DNA of 10,159 bases, taken from contig WKLE02002193.1 in NCBI GenBank assembly GCA_014885115.2, positions 1 through 10,159 on the forward strand. The letters run 5' to 3'. The notes under the pieces are model-generated. The model saw nothing but the letters and a program-made list of their open reading frames with translations. It was not told the DNA's origin and did no database searches. This stretch comes from Asterionellopsis glacialis (Eukaryota > Bacillariophyta > Plagiogrammaphyceae > Rhaphoneidales > Asterionellopsidaceae). The stretch's first letter is position 1. Each line of letters starts with the position of its first letter. Position numbers and translations under genes: made by a program. Below, piece after piece: positions 1 to 7,597 of this stretch.

Positions 1-2
1 CT

Positions 3-468
3 GAAGTTGAGAGGGATTATCCACTCACTAAAGCAAGCTCCAAGACTTCCATGGCCCTCACCCTTTTGAAGGGTAAAGCAAGGAAGCTGTTTCAAACAGC
101 TAATGCCAATTGCCAGAGCAAAAATGCAAGCCTCAAGAAACCAGCCCAAAAAGATTCTGAACAGGTCTTTGAACTGGTACTGAATGATGTAGGCGAGAAT
201 TTTTTTTCATCTATGCATGCGTCAAGGTGCCAGAAGAACTACCTTTGTTACCACTTAGCGATGACCGACAACTTCACATTGAGAGAGTTTGTTGCAAGGC
301 TTTGCCAGTTGAGGGAATATTAGTCATATTTTCTGATGGATCACAATGGTAAAAAATTTGACGATGACAAACTTGTGGACATCTTGGATTGGGCAAAGCC
401 ACTTGAGTGGGAATCCGCCCTACTTGCTAGCAACCTTGACCAACACGATCTCTCGTGGGAGGATACTG
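3..468 (+). pseudogene. gag: Gag (capsid region), 5'-partial, with in-frame TAG and truncated C-terminus
   Basis: The frame is open from base 3, so the ATG at 51 is internal rather than the true start. Gag forms the particle that packages the element's RNA. Recognisable stretches are GKARKLF near the start, LNDVGENFF, then QKNYLCYHLAM followed by TLREFVARL, matching my recall of capsid regions of diatom gypsy elements. A TAG at 321-323 falls inside the capsid region. The same frame resumes at once and stays Gag-like (LVDILDWAKP, then HDLSWEDTV). The expected zinc knuckle (C-x2-C-x4-H-x4-C) is absent: Gag runs directly into the last part of protease at about 463-472. Whether the TAG arose by mutation or is a sequencing error cannot be told here. 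Confidence 0.85.
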
Positions 469-1601
469 TGGACGAGCAAACAAACCAAACAGATGCACAG
501 TACGACATGATTATCAAAACCGATCTGATGCAGGCCATAGGCCTTGACATCCACTTTAGCACAAAAACAATACACTGGGAAGGGTATGAATTACCCATGA
601 AATACCGCGGAGAGGTTTCAGACCGAAAATGCGCGGAAGCAATCTACCATATGGCCATCCAACCACCTGTCCTCAAGGAAGAGGAATTACAGCAATCATC
701 CATATTAGACGCTAACTACAAGAAAGTTGATTTAAGCAAGGCAGCCTCTCACTGGAAACACCTTACTTATAAAGAACAAAAAGTAATGCTTAAGTGCCTA
801 CAAAAATACCCACAAGCCTTTAAGGCCAGGCTCGGCACACTTAAGATAAAATCTGTCAGACTTGAAATAGAAGCCGACGCAGAACCATATCAAGCCAGGC
901 CATTTCAAGTACCACATTCCTTTGAAGGGACTACTAAACGGGAAATTAATAGGCTAGAAACAATAGGTGTTTTAGAAAAGAACCACAACAGTGAATGGGC
1001 AGCTCCCACATTTGTCGTACCAAAGAAAACGGGCAATGTACGTATGGTAACTGACTTTTGTCAACTCAACAAAGTAATTAAGAGAAAACCATTTCCATTA
1101 CCAAAAATAGCTGACCTACTACAAAAGCTAGACGGATTTCAATACGCAACCGCGATTGATCTAAGTATGGAATACTACCACGTTCCGTTAGATGAGAAAT
1201 CACAGGAACTGTGCACAACAATTCTACCATGGGGTAAATACAGGTATAAACGCCTACCTATGGGTATTAAGAACAGCCCTGATATCTTTCAGAAAATCAT
1301 GAATGATCTACTAGGCAACTTAGAATTTGCACGGGCATACATAGACAATGTTTTAATCATGTCAAGTGCCACGTTTGAAGACCCCGTCAGCAAAGTTGAT
1401 GCGGTCCTAAGCCGCTCAGAAGAAGCTGGTTTTGTAGTAAATGTTAACAAATCCCATTTTGCCATGGACCAGATTGATTATCTGGGTTATTGGTTAACTT
1501 GCAATGGCATTCAACCACAGCTTAAGAAAGTGGAAGCAATACAACGTTTAGAGCCTCCTAAGACTAAATGCAAATTAAAGAAAATTCTTAGGTATGATTA
1601 A
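469..1601 (+). pseudogene. pol: Protease stump plus reverse transcriptase, catalytically impaired, frameshifted at the end
   Basis: Residues around 501-566 (YDMII, TDLMQ, GLDI) look like the C-terminal end of a gypsy retropepsin. The D-T/S-G active site that should lie upstream is missing. RT follows at about 890-1480: the PTFVVPKKTG and VRMVTDFCQLN motifs, motif A with aspartate at 1158-1160 (AIDLSM), the LPMGIKNSP motif, and the catalytic box at 1338-1349. That box reads YIDN where the family has YxDD, so one metal-binding aspartate is replaced by asparagine. The residue after motif A (1170-1172) is Glu where I expect Gly. The thumb/connection region continues to about 1580. One surplus base in an A run near 1581-1584 pushes the frame into a stop at 1599-1601; the family reading continues in the frame starting at 1585. 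Confidence 0.9.
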
Positions 1602-2240
1602 CTACTATAGCAATATGTGGCAAAGAAGAAGTCACATCCTAGCCCCACTCATGGCTATGGTATCAAATAAGGCCAAATTTGTACGGGATGACACCTGTCA
1701 GAAAGCCTTTGATAAAATAAAAGAAGTTATAAGTAGAGAAATGCTATTAGCTTTCACGGACTTCAAAAAATAATTCCATATATATACTGACGCAAGCAAC
1801 TATAAATTAGGTGCGGTTATCATGCAAGATGATAAGCCCCTTGCGTTCTATAGTAGAAAACTCAAGGACGCTCAGAAGAAATATACTACTGGTGAAAAAG
1901 AACTACTATCTATAGTAGAGACACTAAAGGAATTTAAAAACATACTATGGGGGGAAAAGCTAATAGTACACATGGACCATAAAAACATACTGTATGACAA
2001 AATGGCTAGCAAACGAGTATGCAGATGGCGTACGATGCTAGAAGAATATGGTGCAGAATTTGTTCATATTGCTGGTGAACACAACGTCATTGCTGACGCA
2101 CTTTCATGATTAGATGCAAGATGGGCAGATGACGCATGACGAATTTGATGAAGTTCCAGAACTTATCAACGTCATGGAAGCATATCAAAAAACGCAACAG
2201 GAAATTGTGAAGAAACAGCCTTTCCGATATTCCCTCCTTT
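1585..2240 (+). pseudogene. pol: Connection and RNase H domain of the gypsy pol, with TAA, TGA and a frameshift
   Basis: From 1585 the frame reads FLGMINYY and then the connection domain (SHILAPL, KCQKAFDK-like). TAA at 1771-1773 sits just before the RNase H motif HIYTDAS. RNase H cleaves the RNA strand of the RNA-DNA hybrid. Its acidic residues are all visible: D in YTDAS, E in GEKELL, D in VHMDHKN and D in IADALS. TGA at 2107-2109 follows ALS, where an arginine codon is usual. About ten bases later one extra base (near 2119) moves the linker toward integrase into another frame (VPELINVMEAYQ), which ends at TAA 2240-2242. The ATG at 1822 is internal and not a true start. Confidence 0.88.
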
Positions 2241-2244
2241 AATT

Positions 2245-2480
2245 CAACTGTATCAACAAAAAAGTGACACAAAACCTGGTACGTTTACGACTACAGAAGT
2301 TGAAGGCGAACCGCTCATACACTCCAGAGGTAAAATATATATACCGGTGAAACTTCAACAAATTATATCAACAAAAAGATCAAACACTTAGGAAACTAAT
2401 GCGTGACGCAAAACCTGGTACATTTACGACTAGAGAAGTCAAAGGCGAACCGCTCATACACTCTGAAGAAACTTCAACAA
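2245..2480 (+). repeat. Partial tandem duplication inside pol, copies carrying different deletions
   Basis: Copy A (about 2245-2361) and copy B (about 2359-2480) are diverged direct copies. Both contain variants of CAAAACCTGGTAC, AGGCGAACCGCTCATACACTC and AAACTTCAACAA. The offset between them changes from 115 bases on the left, to 139 in the middle, to 119 on the right. Copy A therefore lacks about 24 bases (the segment at about 2380-2403 of copy B). Copy B lacks about 20 bases (the segment at about 2326-2349 of copy A). The region encodes the linker between RNase H and the integrase zinc module. Each copy keeps what the other has lost. The first 20 or so residues of the open frame starting at 2403 are an out-of-frame reading of copy B. 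Confidence 0.85.
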
Positions 2481-3032
2481 GGCGTCATAGCTTGGTATCA
2501 CAAGTACCTAACACATCCAGGTGAAACACGTACAGAAGCAACTATAAGTCAGCACTTTACTTGGCCGAGACTAAGAAAGTATGTACACAACTTCTGTAGA
2601 ACCTGTAAACAATGTCAGCTCTGTAAAAAGCAACGTAAGAAATATAGACACTTACCCCCTAAGGAGGCTGAAGCCTTACAATGGGAGAGAGTTCATATAG
2701 ACCTAATTGAAAAATATACTATCAAGTCCGATTCAGGTACACAAACTCTACAAAGCCTTACTATGATAGATCCTGCCACAGGCTGGTTCAAAATCAAGGC
2801 ACTTAAAGACAAAACAGCTGACACCGTAATAAAAGCATTCCACTCTGCATGGTTATGCCGGTATCCATGACCAAGGTACATAGGATACAACAATGGCTCA
2901 GAGTTCAAGGGTATCTTCAAGAAGACACAGAAAAACTTTGGTCTAAGTAAGAAGCCAATGACCACGTACAACCCCCAATCAAATGGTATCATAGAACATG
3001 TGCATCAAGTAATCGGTAACTCCTTACTTTAA
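2469..3032 (+). pseudogene. pol: Integrase zinc-binding module and catalytic core, broken
   Basis: In-frame integrase coding begins at about 2469 (KLQQGVIAWYHKYL). The zinc module shows H-x4-H (YHKYLTHPG) and a downstream C-x2-C (TCKQC, within CRTCKQCQLC). The core follows: first catalytic Asp at 2700-2702 (HIDL), then TMIDPATGWF. TGA at 2868-2870 interrupts after RYP, but the same frame continues as a recognisable core to 3032. The second catalytic residue (2889-2891, before NGSEF) is Asn instead of Asp. The Glu of the D,D-E triad is present at 2994-2996 (NPQSNGIIE), 34 residues after the substituted position. Integrase inserts element cDNA into chromosomes; this copy should be inactive. TAA at 3030-3032 marks a frame change. 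Confidence 0.88.
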
Positions 3033-3484
3033 GCAAATCTGCCAATCCACCTACTATAGGAGATGATGAACCATGGGATAACATACTCAGCTCCGTAGCA
3101 TGGGCTATACCCAGTGCTTACCACACTATGTTAGAAGCCACGCCCGGACAACTATTATTTGGACGTGCTACATTGTTGCCAATTGCATTCCAAGCCAACT
3201 GGGCTCATATTAAAAACAAGAAACAAATGTTGATAAATAAAAACAACCAACATGAGAAACGTAACCAGCAACACCATGTTTACCGCATAGGTGACCTCGT
3301 TACGTTGGAGAAGCCAGGAATAGTACCTAAGATGGACCATCCTCGCACGGGTCCTCATGAAGTGCTTCAAGTTTTTATGAATGGTACTGTGTGCATCTGT
3401 AGAGGCGTAATAGAAGAGACAGTTAATATCTGTTATGTGATGCCGTACTACCAACGCGCGCAGGACAGCTCAAGAAGCAAATGA
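3033..3484 (+). pseudogene. pol: Integrase C-terminal region, separated from the core by a frameshift
   Basis: The element's reading continues in the frame that includes DDEPWDN at 3062, AWAIPSAYHT and ATPGQLLFGR. It runs to the stop at 3482-3484, so the ATG at 3128 is internal. The region matches the end of gypsy integrases: a conserved helix before LLFGR, an Asn/Lys/Gln-rich linker, then a small beta domain (YRIGDLVTLEKPG, RTGPHEVLQV, NGTVCI) that in this family contacts DNA. No chromodomain is visible after it. The protein ends with a short Ser/Arg/Lys tail. The switch from the core frame lies near 3022-3032 and equals one missing base (or two extra). Confidence 0.85.
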
Positions 3485-4044
3485 AGTAAACTCCATGTAG
3501 GACACTCTTGAGGATAGATAACTGGTGCATGGACAAGTAGACGGACTCCCTAAAAATTACCATTTACTAAAATTTCCTGACTTCTTACTTCTTACTAATT
3601 TGCCGGATTTCTCCAGCATAAAACTAGATCTTTAAACTAGCTCATAATTTTCATCACCAAATAAAAGTCTTCTTTTCTTTTGTGTGTTGATTGTCTGATT
3701 GTTGTGTTGTGCCGCCGTTGTCACTAGCGGCATAGGGCACTTCACCATCATCTGTCCAACTGGCCCATCTGTGCCTGTATTTGCGCATTAGCACTATCAT
3801 TATGTAAGCAAGGGATAATACTCACATAGTGAGGTGTAGTGCATTCTCCCCCATGATTGATGTATGCATGCAATTGCTTGCACTGGGAGTGCTGGTTTAG
3901 AAATCATCTTGTAGATGGCTTACTAGGGAAGCATTCTACGGAAGAAATTCCATCTTCAGCAGTTATGGTAGAGTACTGTATACATTATTAATTTTCAATT
4001 TATTTGATAATCGCTGCAGCTACTGATAACCAAAGAAATCTAGT
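3485..4044. other. Gene-free stretch after the gypsy pol; possible 3' untranslated or LTR sequence
   Basis: No convincing reading frame was found on either strand. An AATAAA at 3660-3665 could be a polyadenylation signal. A short stem follows: TGCCGC at 3710-3715 pairs with GCGGCA at 3727-3732 across an 11-base loop. Position suggests that element 3' UTR or LTR could be here. There is no clear polypurine tract or TG...CA boundary, and the 5' LTR is not in the window for comparison, so the LTR cannot be delimited. The right part, next to 4045, could equally be the 3' UTR of the antisense LINE remnant. Confidence 0.4.
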
Positions 4045-4326
4045 CTACTTGTGACAACAGCCTGGACCATCAGGGTTTGGGTTTGACAATGCCAATAATG
4101 CAGTGGAGTGAGCATTGGTGTTAATAGAGCGGAATTGGGCTTGAGAAAGGTTTTGCTGACTTTTAATGTATTCTAATAAGTCGGGGGCATGGCGTGCATA
4201 ACAGATCGATGATGGATACTTTCCGTTGTATGTAATCTTGTTGACGTTAAGTTGAACCTGGTTACTGGGGAATTTGGATGACTGTAGAGAGATTAGGTGA
4301 AGGGTCTTTTTAATGAACTCAACCAG
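4045..4326 (-). pseudogene. LINE C-terminal tail downstream of RNase H
   Basis: This is a 93-codon uninterrupted minus-strand stretch from CTG at 4326 to TAG at 4047-4045, too short and start-less to stand out as an ORF. It reads VEFIKKTLHLIS, then QVQLNVNKITYNGKY, ARHAPDLLEYIKSQ, and FRSINTNAHSTAL. The pattern (a short beta hairpin with NGK, a helix, then S-I-x-x-x-A-H) resembles the tail I recall after RNase H in diatom LINEs. It joins the RNase H reading by a one-base shift next to the VEAD motif. It has no in-frame stops and looks less decayed than the rest of the remnant. Confidence 0.65.
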
Positions 4327-4790
4327 CTAGGTGAGGATCTGCCTCTACATAGAGTTGAGCAGGAATGGGGAGGTCATTGAAGGAACATGCATTGTCCTGG
4401 TGACCATGGACATGTAGAAGGGGGAATTCTGGCAATGTGCAAAGTATCACAAATCATTTGAATTACATCCCAATCACTAGAAAGGGTTGAGTTGGGAGTG
4501 GAGTATGCTTGTTATTAAATTTGCTTGATCCAAGTTAATAGAGATTTGCTGTCTGTGTATTGCATCAATTGAATATTATTTTCCCAGTCAATATTGTGAT
4601 ATAGTTTCAGTAAGAAGAAGAAAGTTACCCAGGACAAACAGCTTGAAGCTTCAGCTTGCATCAAATTACCAACCAAACACCCATATGCCCAACCAGAGCA
4701 AGAAACAATACGTGTTCCATTACTAGTTGCAGCAACCCATCCAAAGGTGCCATCACTTGAGTTGGAGCAGAGCCGTTGCTGGTGATTATG
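4327..4790 (-). pseudogene. LINE RNase H domain remnant
   Basis: Type I RNase H motifs are in order on the minus strand: SNGS at about 4780-4769 (where I expect S-D-G-S), SDGTFGWV, a glycine block GWAYG, MQAEASSCL (the catalytic Glu position), YTDSKSLL (a catalytic Asp), and, after a frame change near 4435, HVHGHQD and VEADPHLAG. Two adjacent TAA codons follow the YTDSKSLL helix at about 4517-4512. The open frame at 4515-4958 covers only part of this domain. Its first half, upstream of about 4771, is an out-of-frame reading, so its ATG at 4958 is not a real start. RNase H in LINEs is thought to remove the RNA template after reverse transcription. The first active-site Asp appears to be Asn. 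Confidence 0.75.
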
Positions 4791-5217
4791 ATGGAATGGA
4801 AGGTGATAAATTGAACAATGTCCTCTAATGGAACTAAGAATTGTAGGTATCTGAGTAACTGTTTTGACCATTTGGGTTATATAGCAATAAATTCTGTAAA
4901 TGAACTGTGAATAGGTATTGCAGAATAGCTTTGGTGGAATATGTTGGTTACATACCAACTGAGAAGGTGTTGCTTAGGATTGACAGGAACACTAGTACTG
5001 TTTACTGTTTGAGTTGTGGAAGAAGTCTGGCAGTATAGTTGGGCATCGTTTCTGGAGCATTTGGCATATCCATTGTAGCATCAAATATACAAGCACAGTT
5101 CTGCTTATATAAAGGTTTATGTAACCAGTCAGTTAAGGGCTGGTGAAGTTTGCCAATTTTGGAAGAGAATAATTTGCATGCTTTCCTCCATGCATGCCAT
5201 GATGTATCATCTGGTCA

Positions 5218-5849
5218 CATCATAGTGGAATCTCACACTAATCTTCACATATTTTCATACCTTTTTTTCACATATTTTATTTCTTCATAAGGGTAAAAAA
5301 TATGATGCGATACAAAATAGGCATGAAATTTTTTGGGTCTGTCCTTTGGCCTTTTTTTGGTCTGTCCTTTGACATATATCCCAGCACCCTCTTATATTTT
5401 AATAGTCTGTCTGTCACACAAAAATAGTTTGTCTGTCATACAAAAAAGTTCGCCAGCTCAGGTTGTAGTTGACAACTAAACCTAAAAAAATTCAATGAAC
5501 ACTAAAACTATGTGTAAGCTTACCAATCAACACTTGTCTTTATGACATATTGTATTGTTCTCTATTGCCATTTTTTTCTACTTTTTATGAATTGTTTTGT
5601 TTCTTATCTCACTTACTTTAGTTCCTAAGTAAGACTTCTTTTTCATTCATATAACAAACTTTTTTTCAAACAATGTCATATTTTAGACAATAGTTGAACA
5701 TTTCTTATTTCAATAGGATATGTTGAGAGTTAAAAGTCACAATTTTTTTTTAATGGATTACTAATGAATTTATAATTCACAATTACTACTAAACATATAT
5801 TTGATTAATTGCAATGGAATTGCAATGTAGTTTAAGCTTCTACCTTCTG
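5218..5849. other. T-rich gene-free region with short direct repeats
   Basis: No coding frame of note was found on either strand. The stretch is rich in T runs and carries two short repeat pairs at 5336-5446, annotated separately. It separates the LINE remnant from the 3' end of the unrecognised minus-strand gene, so it may contain that gene's 3' untranslated region. No clear AATAAA signal was found on the minus strand immediately past 5850. Confidence 0.5.
5336..5446. repeat. Two pairs of short direct repeats (23- and 22-base periods)
   Basis: GGTCTGTCCTTTG occurs at 5336-5348 and 5359-5371, a 23-base period separated by a T-rich spacer. TAGTCTGTCTGTCACACAAA starts at 5403 and its near-copy TAGTTTGTCTGTCATACAAA starts at 5425, a 22-base tandem period with two differences in those 20 bases. 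All four units share a GTCTGTC or GTTTGTC core, so they may come from a single older motif. Function unknown. Confidence 0.75.
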
Positions 5850-6200
5850 TCATACTCTCTCCTCATATTGGTACTTTTCTTTTTTACGTACATTGGCAGA
5901 CACAGCTCTAGATTTAGATCTAGTTGCAACTGCAGCTTTGTTTTTGACTATCGGGGCATTTTTACCATTGAATGGCTTCATTGTGTTTTGCATGGAATTT
6001 TGAAAAATTTCATTTTTGTTATGGACATTGTTGGGGTGTGCAAATACATGCTGACTCTCATGGTGATCAACCTCATCATCTGTGTATTCATCTTGGTTTG
6101 TTGGTTCCTTGTAAGTATCTAAATATGACATGTTGTCAAAGTGCTTGTAGTTTGGCTGCATAGTTTGCTTGTAATGTTCTTCTTCTTGTTCTGCCTCCAT
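5850..6200 (-). CDS. Unrecognised protein, C-terminal segment after an A13 frameshift
   Basis: This is a 116-codon frame beginning at an ATG directly abutting the 13-base A tract (6212-6200) and ending at TGA 5852-5850. Composition changes smoothly from the segment upstream: Glu/Gln-rich (MEAEQEEEHYKQ), then a Tyr/Asp/Glu/His stretch (TDDEVDHHESQHVF), an Asn-rich middle, and a basic end (ATRSKSR, NVRKKEKYQ). The upstream frame runs through the A tract and stops only at 6119, with a lower-quality reading there, so I take the two as one protein. Joining needs one A fewer or two more, the kind of length error homopolymers produce in sequencing or replication. The ATG itself is probably fortuitous. 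Likely a disordered, charged tail. Confidence 0.55.
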   Translation of the reverse strand: MEAEQEEEHYKQTMQPNYKHFDNMSYLDTYKEPTNQDEYTDDEVDHHESQHVFAHPNNVHNKNEIFQNSMQNTMKPFNGKNAPIVKNKAAVATRSKSRAVSANVRKKEKYQYEERV

Positions 6201-6212
6201 TTTTTTTTTTTT

Positions 6213-6648
6213 GATTCTTCAGAATCTAAAAAGCCATTATAGACAACAACCTTGCTGCGTTTTACAGTGTCAGATTTCAATTCTGATCTTGTACGCTTGC
6301 ATTGCCACATAGGAAGACATTTGTTAGTCAAATTCTGTGTGTAGGTGCTATCGAATTTTTCATTCTCTTTGCGGTCTTTGATGACTTTCCAAATGATCTT
6401 GTTATACTTCTGGAGACCTTTTACAGTCCATCCATCAAATGATGCATTGCCTTCTCTGATATCTTTAGTATATCTTGCTTTGACCTTCTTCTTGTCCTTA
6501 AAATCTTGTATGTTGTGGTCAAAAATATACTTCCAACGTAACAAGCTGTTTTCCAGGACTAACAAAGCAAATGCTTCATCAGAGACTGACACTACTACTG
6601 TGCTGATAGGTTTATTCAAACGTATGAGCCTTTTCTATTCTTGTTTAC
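6213..6648 (-). CDS. Unrecognised protein, second part (putative exon 2, upstream segment)
   Basis: After the candidate acceptor the frame reads KQE, then TAG (6637-6635), then stays open without interruption into the A tract at 6212-6200. There is no ATG near the start: the open frame begins at AAA 6634, so this is more likely an exon than a separate gene. Visible text includes ISTVVVSVSDEAFALLVLEN, a Trp-containing helix (LLRWKYIF), a Lys-rich loop, a glycine/aromatic turn (ASFDGWTVKGLQKYNKI) and VIKDRKENEKFDSTY, ending in a basic Lys/Arg/Ser-rich stretch that could be a nuclear localisation signal. The mix of helices with conserved-looking aromatic residues suggests a real folded domain. 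I cannot name the family. The upstream TAG makes it a pseudogene, a recoded site, or a mis-modelled splice. Confidence 0.65.
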
Positions 6649-6849
6649 CTATATCACAGTGCAAAATACAATCATAAAAAAATAATATGCATTGTTAGGG
6701 TTTTTACGTAGCATTCTGATATCACTTAATTTAATATCATGATATTCATCTGTTAACAACAATTTAAAATTAAAGTGATAGTACAAACAATGTTAGTTAC
6801 TGTAAACATGATAATAAACAACCAACAATAAAACATAATCAAAACATAC
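6649..6849 (-). other. Candidate spliceosomal intron
   Basis: On the minus strand the donor is GTATGT (6849-6844) and the acceptor is ATATAG (ending at 6649). The 201 bases between are AT-rich with many stops in all frames. A CTAAC at 6698-6694 lies about 46 bases before the acceptor and is followed by T-rich sequence, as expected for a branch point and pyrimidine tract. The donor splits a codon after its first base, and the acceptor leaves two bases before the downstream frame, so the phases match. The splice would join LDSRLIS to KQE, then meet TAG at 6637-6635. The nearby acceptor AATAG (6635) would avoid the TAG but is out of phase with this donor. Confidence 0.5.
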
Positions 6850-7597
6850 TAATCAAACGTGAGTCCAAAGCTTCTGGTGGTTTTAGTCCATTCTGTACAA
6901 TGTTTGCAAATGATTCAACATTTGTGTTGGCTTGTAAAGTATTTTCATTATCTTCTGCATCACTGTCATCATCATCAGAATAGTTTAAAATAATTTGTTG
7001 TGTTTCTGGAGTTATCTTGACCTCATGCATATCTTTTAATGTTTGATTAGAATGTTTACTTTTTGAAATCGTTGACTTTGGTTTGTTAGTATGATTGTCT
7101 ATGTACTCTTGATAGGTGCCATCCAAAATGTTTTTAGAAATTTCAACTATATGCATCACTGTGGTTTGGATGCTGTTATTGACATCATTGCTTCTGGTGC
7201 ACAAAGCTTTCTTTACAGTATCCTTGTATGTATTCCAGAAGCTGTAATGATCTTCTGGTTGTACATCAAACAGATTTAGGACTTTATTGCCTATGCTTGT
7301 TGATGAATCTAAATCATCTAAATCTTCTTTACAAGTTATGAATTTAATTTCTTTGAATATGTCATACTTAACTTTTTTTGCAATCTCTTTACAAATGTGA
7401 GCATCTTTTTGGTAAGTTTTTATGCTATTTGACTGTAAGGCTTTATTGATTTTTTTTAAGTGTTTAATTTCATTCAGCAAAGACCTATATTCCATGTGAG
7501 TATCACTATTGCTTTGCACATGATTTGGAGGTGTAACATACTGGTTCTGTTTACCTCTGTAACATGCAGCAAGTCCTAAGACATTGGTAGATGACAT
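6850..7597 (-). CDS. Unrecognised protein, first part (putative exon 1)
   Basis: The ATG at 7597-7595 has a good context (A at -3). The frame stays open for 252 codons to TGA at 6841-6839, but a GTATGT donor at 6849-6844 suggests the exon ends at 6850. In order: a polar N-terminus; a probable coiled coil at residues 37-60 (SLLNEIKHLKKINKAL); a compact, probably folded segment at about 68-145 (KVKYDIFKEIKFI, DLDDLDSSTSIGNKVL, FWNTYKDTVKKAL); a Lys/Ser-rich linker; an acidic patch at about 207-218 (SDDDDSDAEDNEN); and a polar tail. There is no signal peptide or membrane segment, so it is probably soluble and cytoplasmic or nuclear. I have an unverified impression that similar two-part hypothetical proteins recur in diatom genomes. 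Possible promoter: TATAAAT on the minus strand at 7624-7618, very close to the ATG. Confidence 0.75.

Larger units (their letters stand above)
1..3484 (+). mobile_element. Degenerate Ty3/gypsy-type LTR retrotransposon, 5' end outside the window
   Basis: The domain order is Gag, protease remnant, RT, RNase H, integrase zinc-binding module, integrase core and integrase C-terminal region. RNase H before integrase is the Ty3/gypsy (Metaviridae) order. The first 50 bases are already open in the Gag frame, so the 5' LTR and Gag start lie outside. Reading is interrupted by TAG at 321, a +1 shift near 1584, TAA at 1771, TGA at 2107, a +1 shift near 2119, a partial duplication at 2245-2480, TGA at 2868, and a shift near 3023-3032. 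RT and integrase also lack one catalytic aspartate each, so the copy cannot be autonomous. No 3' LTR could be delimited because the matching 5' LTR is absent. Family placement is secure; the assignment to a diatom lineage is inference. Confidence 0.95.
4045..5217 (-). mobile_element. 5'-truncated, decayed LINE-type (non-LTR) retrotransposon, C-terminal region only
   Basis: Reading the minus strand gives one continuous protein-like text that changes frame several times. From 5217 it reads DTSWHAWRKACKLF, then PLTDWLHKPL. It shifts near 5004-5040 to a Ser/Thr/Pro-rich linker (PKQHLLSWYV). A TAA at 4879-4877 precedes PKWSKQLLRYLQFL. It then shifts near 4770 into an RNase H domain, shifts near 4435 to LHVHGHQD, and shifts again near 4326 to a C-terminal tail ending at 4047-4045. 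I recall this order (Trp-rich linker, RNase H, H-x-x-G-H-Q-D, tail) from diatom LINEs with a terminal RNase H. No RT domain lies upstream of 5217, which fits the 5' truncation typical of LINE insertion. No terminal A tract or secure target duplication was found. Confidence 0.75.

Noticed and set aside
4791..4958. N-terminal half of the minus-strand frame 4515-4958 as a real protein start
   Set aside because: The LINE-like text here lies in a different frame (PKWSKQLLRYLQFL). The ATG at 4958 is out of frame with it.
3836..5227. CATAGTG at 3836-3842 and 5221-5227 as a target-site duplication of the LINE remnant
   Set aside because: Only seven bases match, and flanks of a few hundred bases make a chance match likely. 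There is no terminal A tract or other boundary signal at 3843.
5814..6122. Plus-strand hydrophobic frames at 5814-6122 and 6345-6677
   Set aside because: They are antisense shadows of the better-supported minus-strand gene; the hydrophobicity reflects complementing its Lys/Asn/Glu-rich codons.
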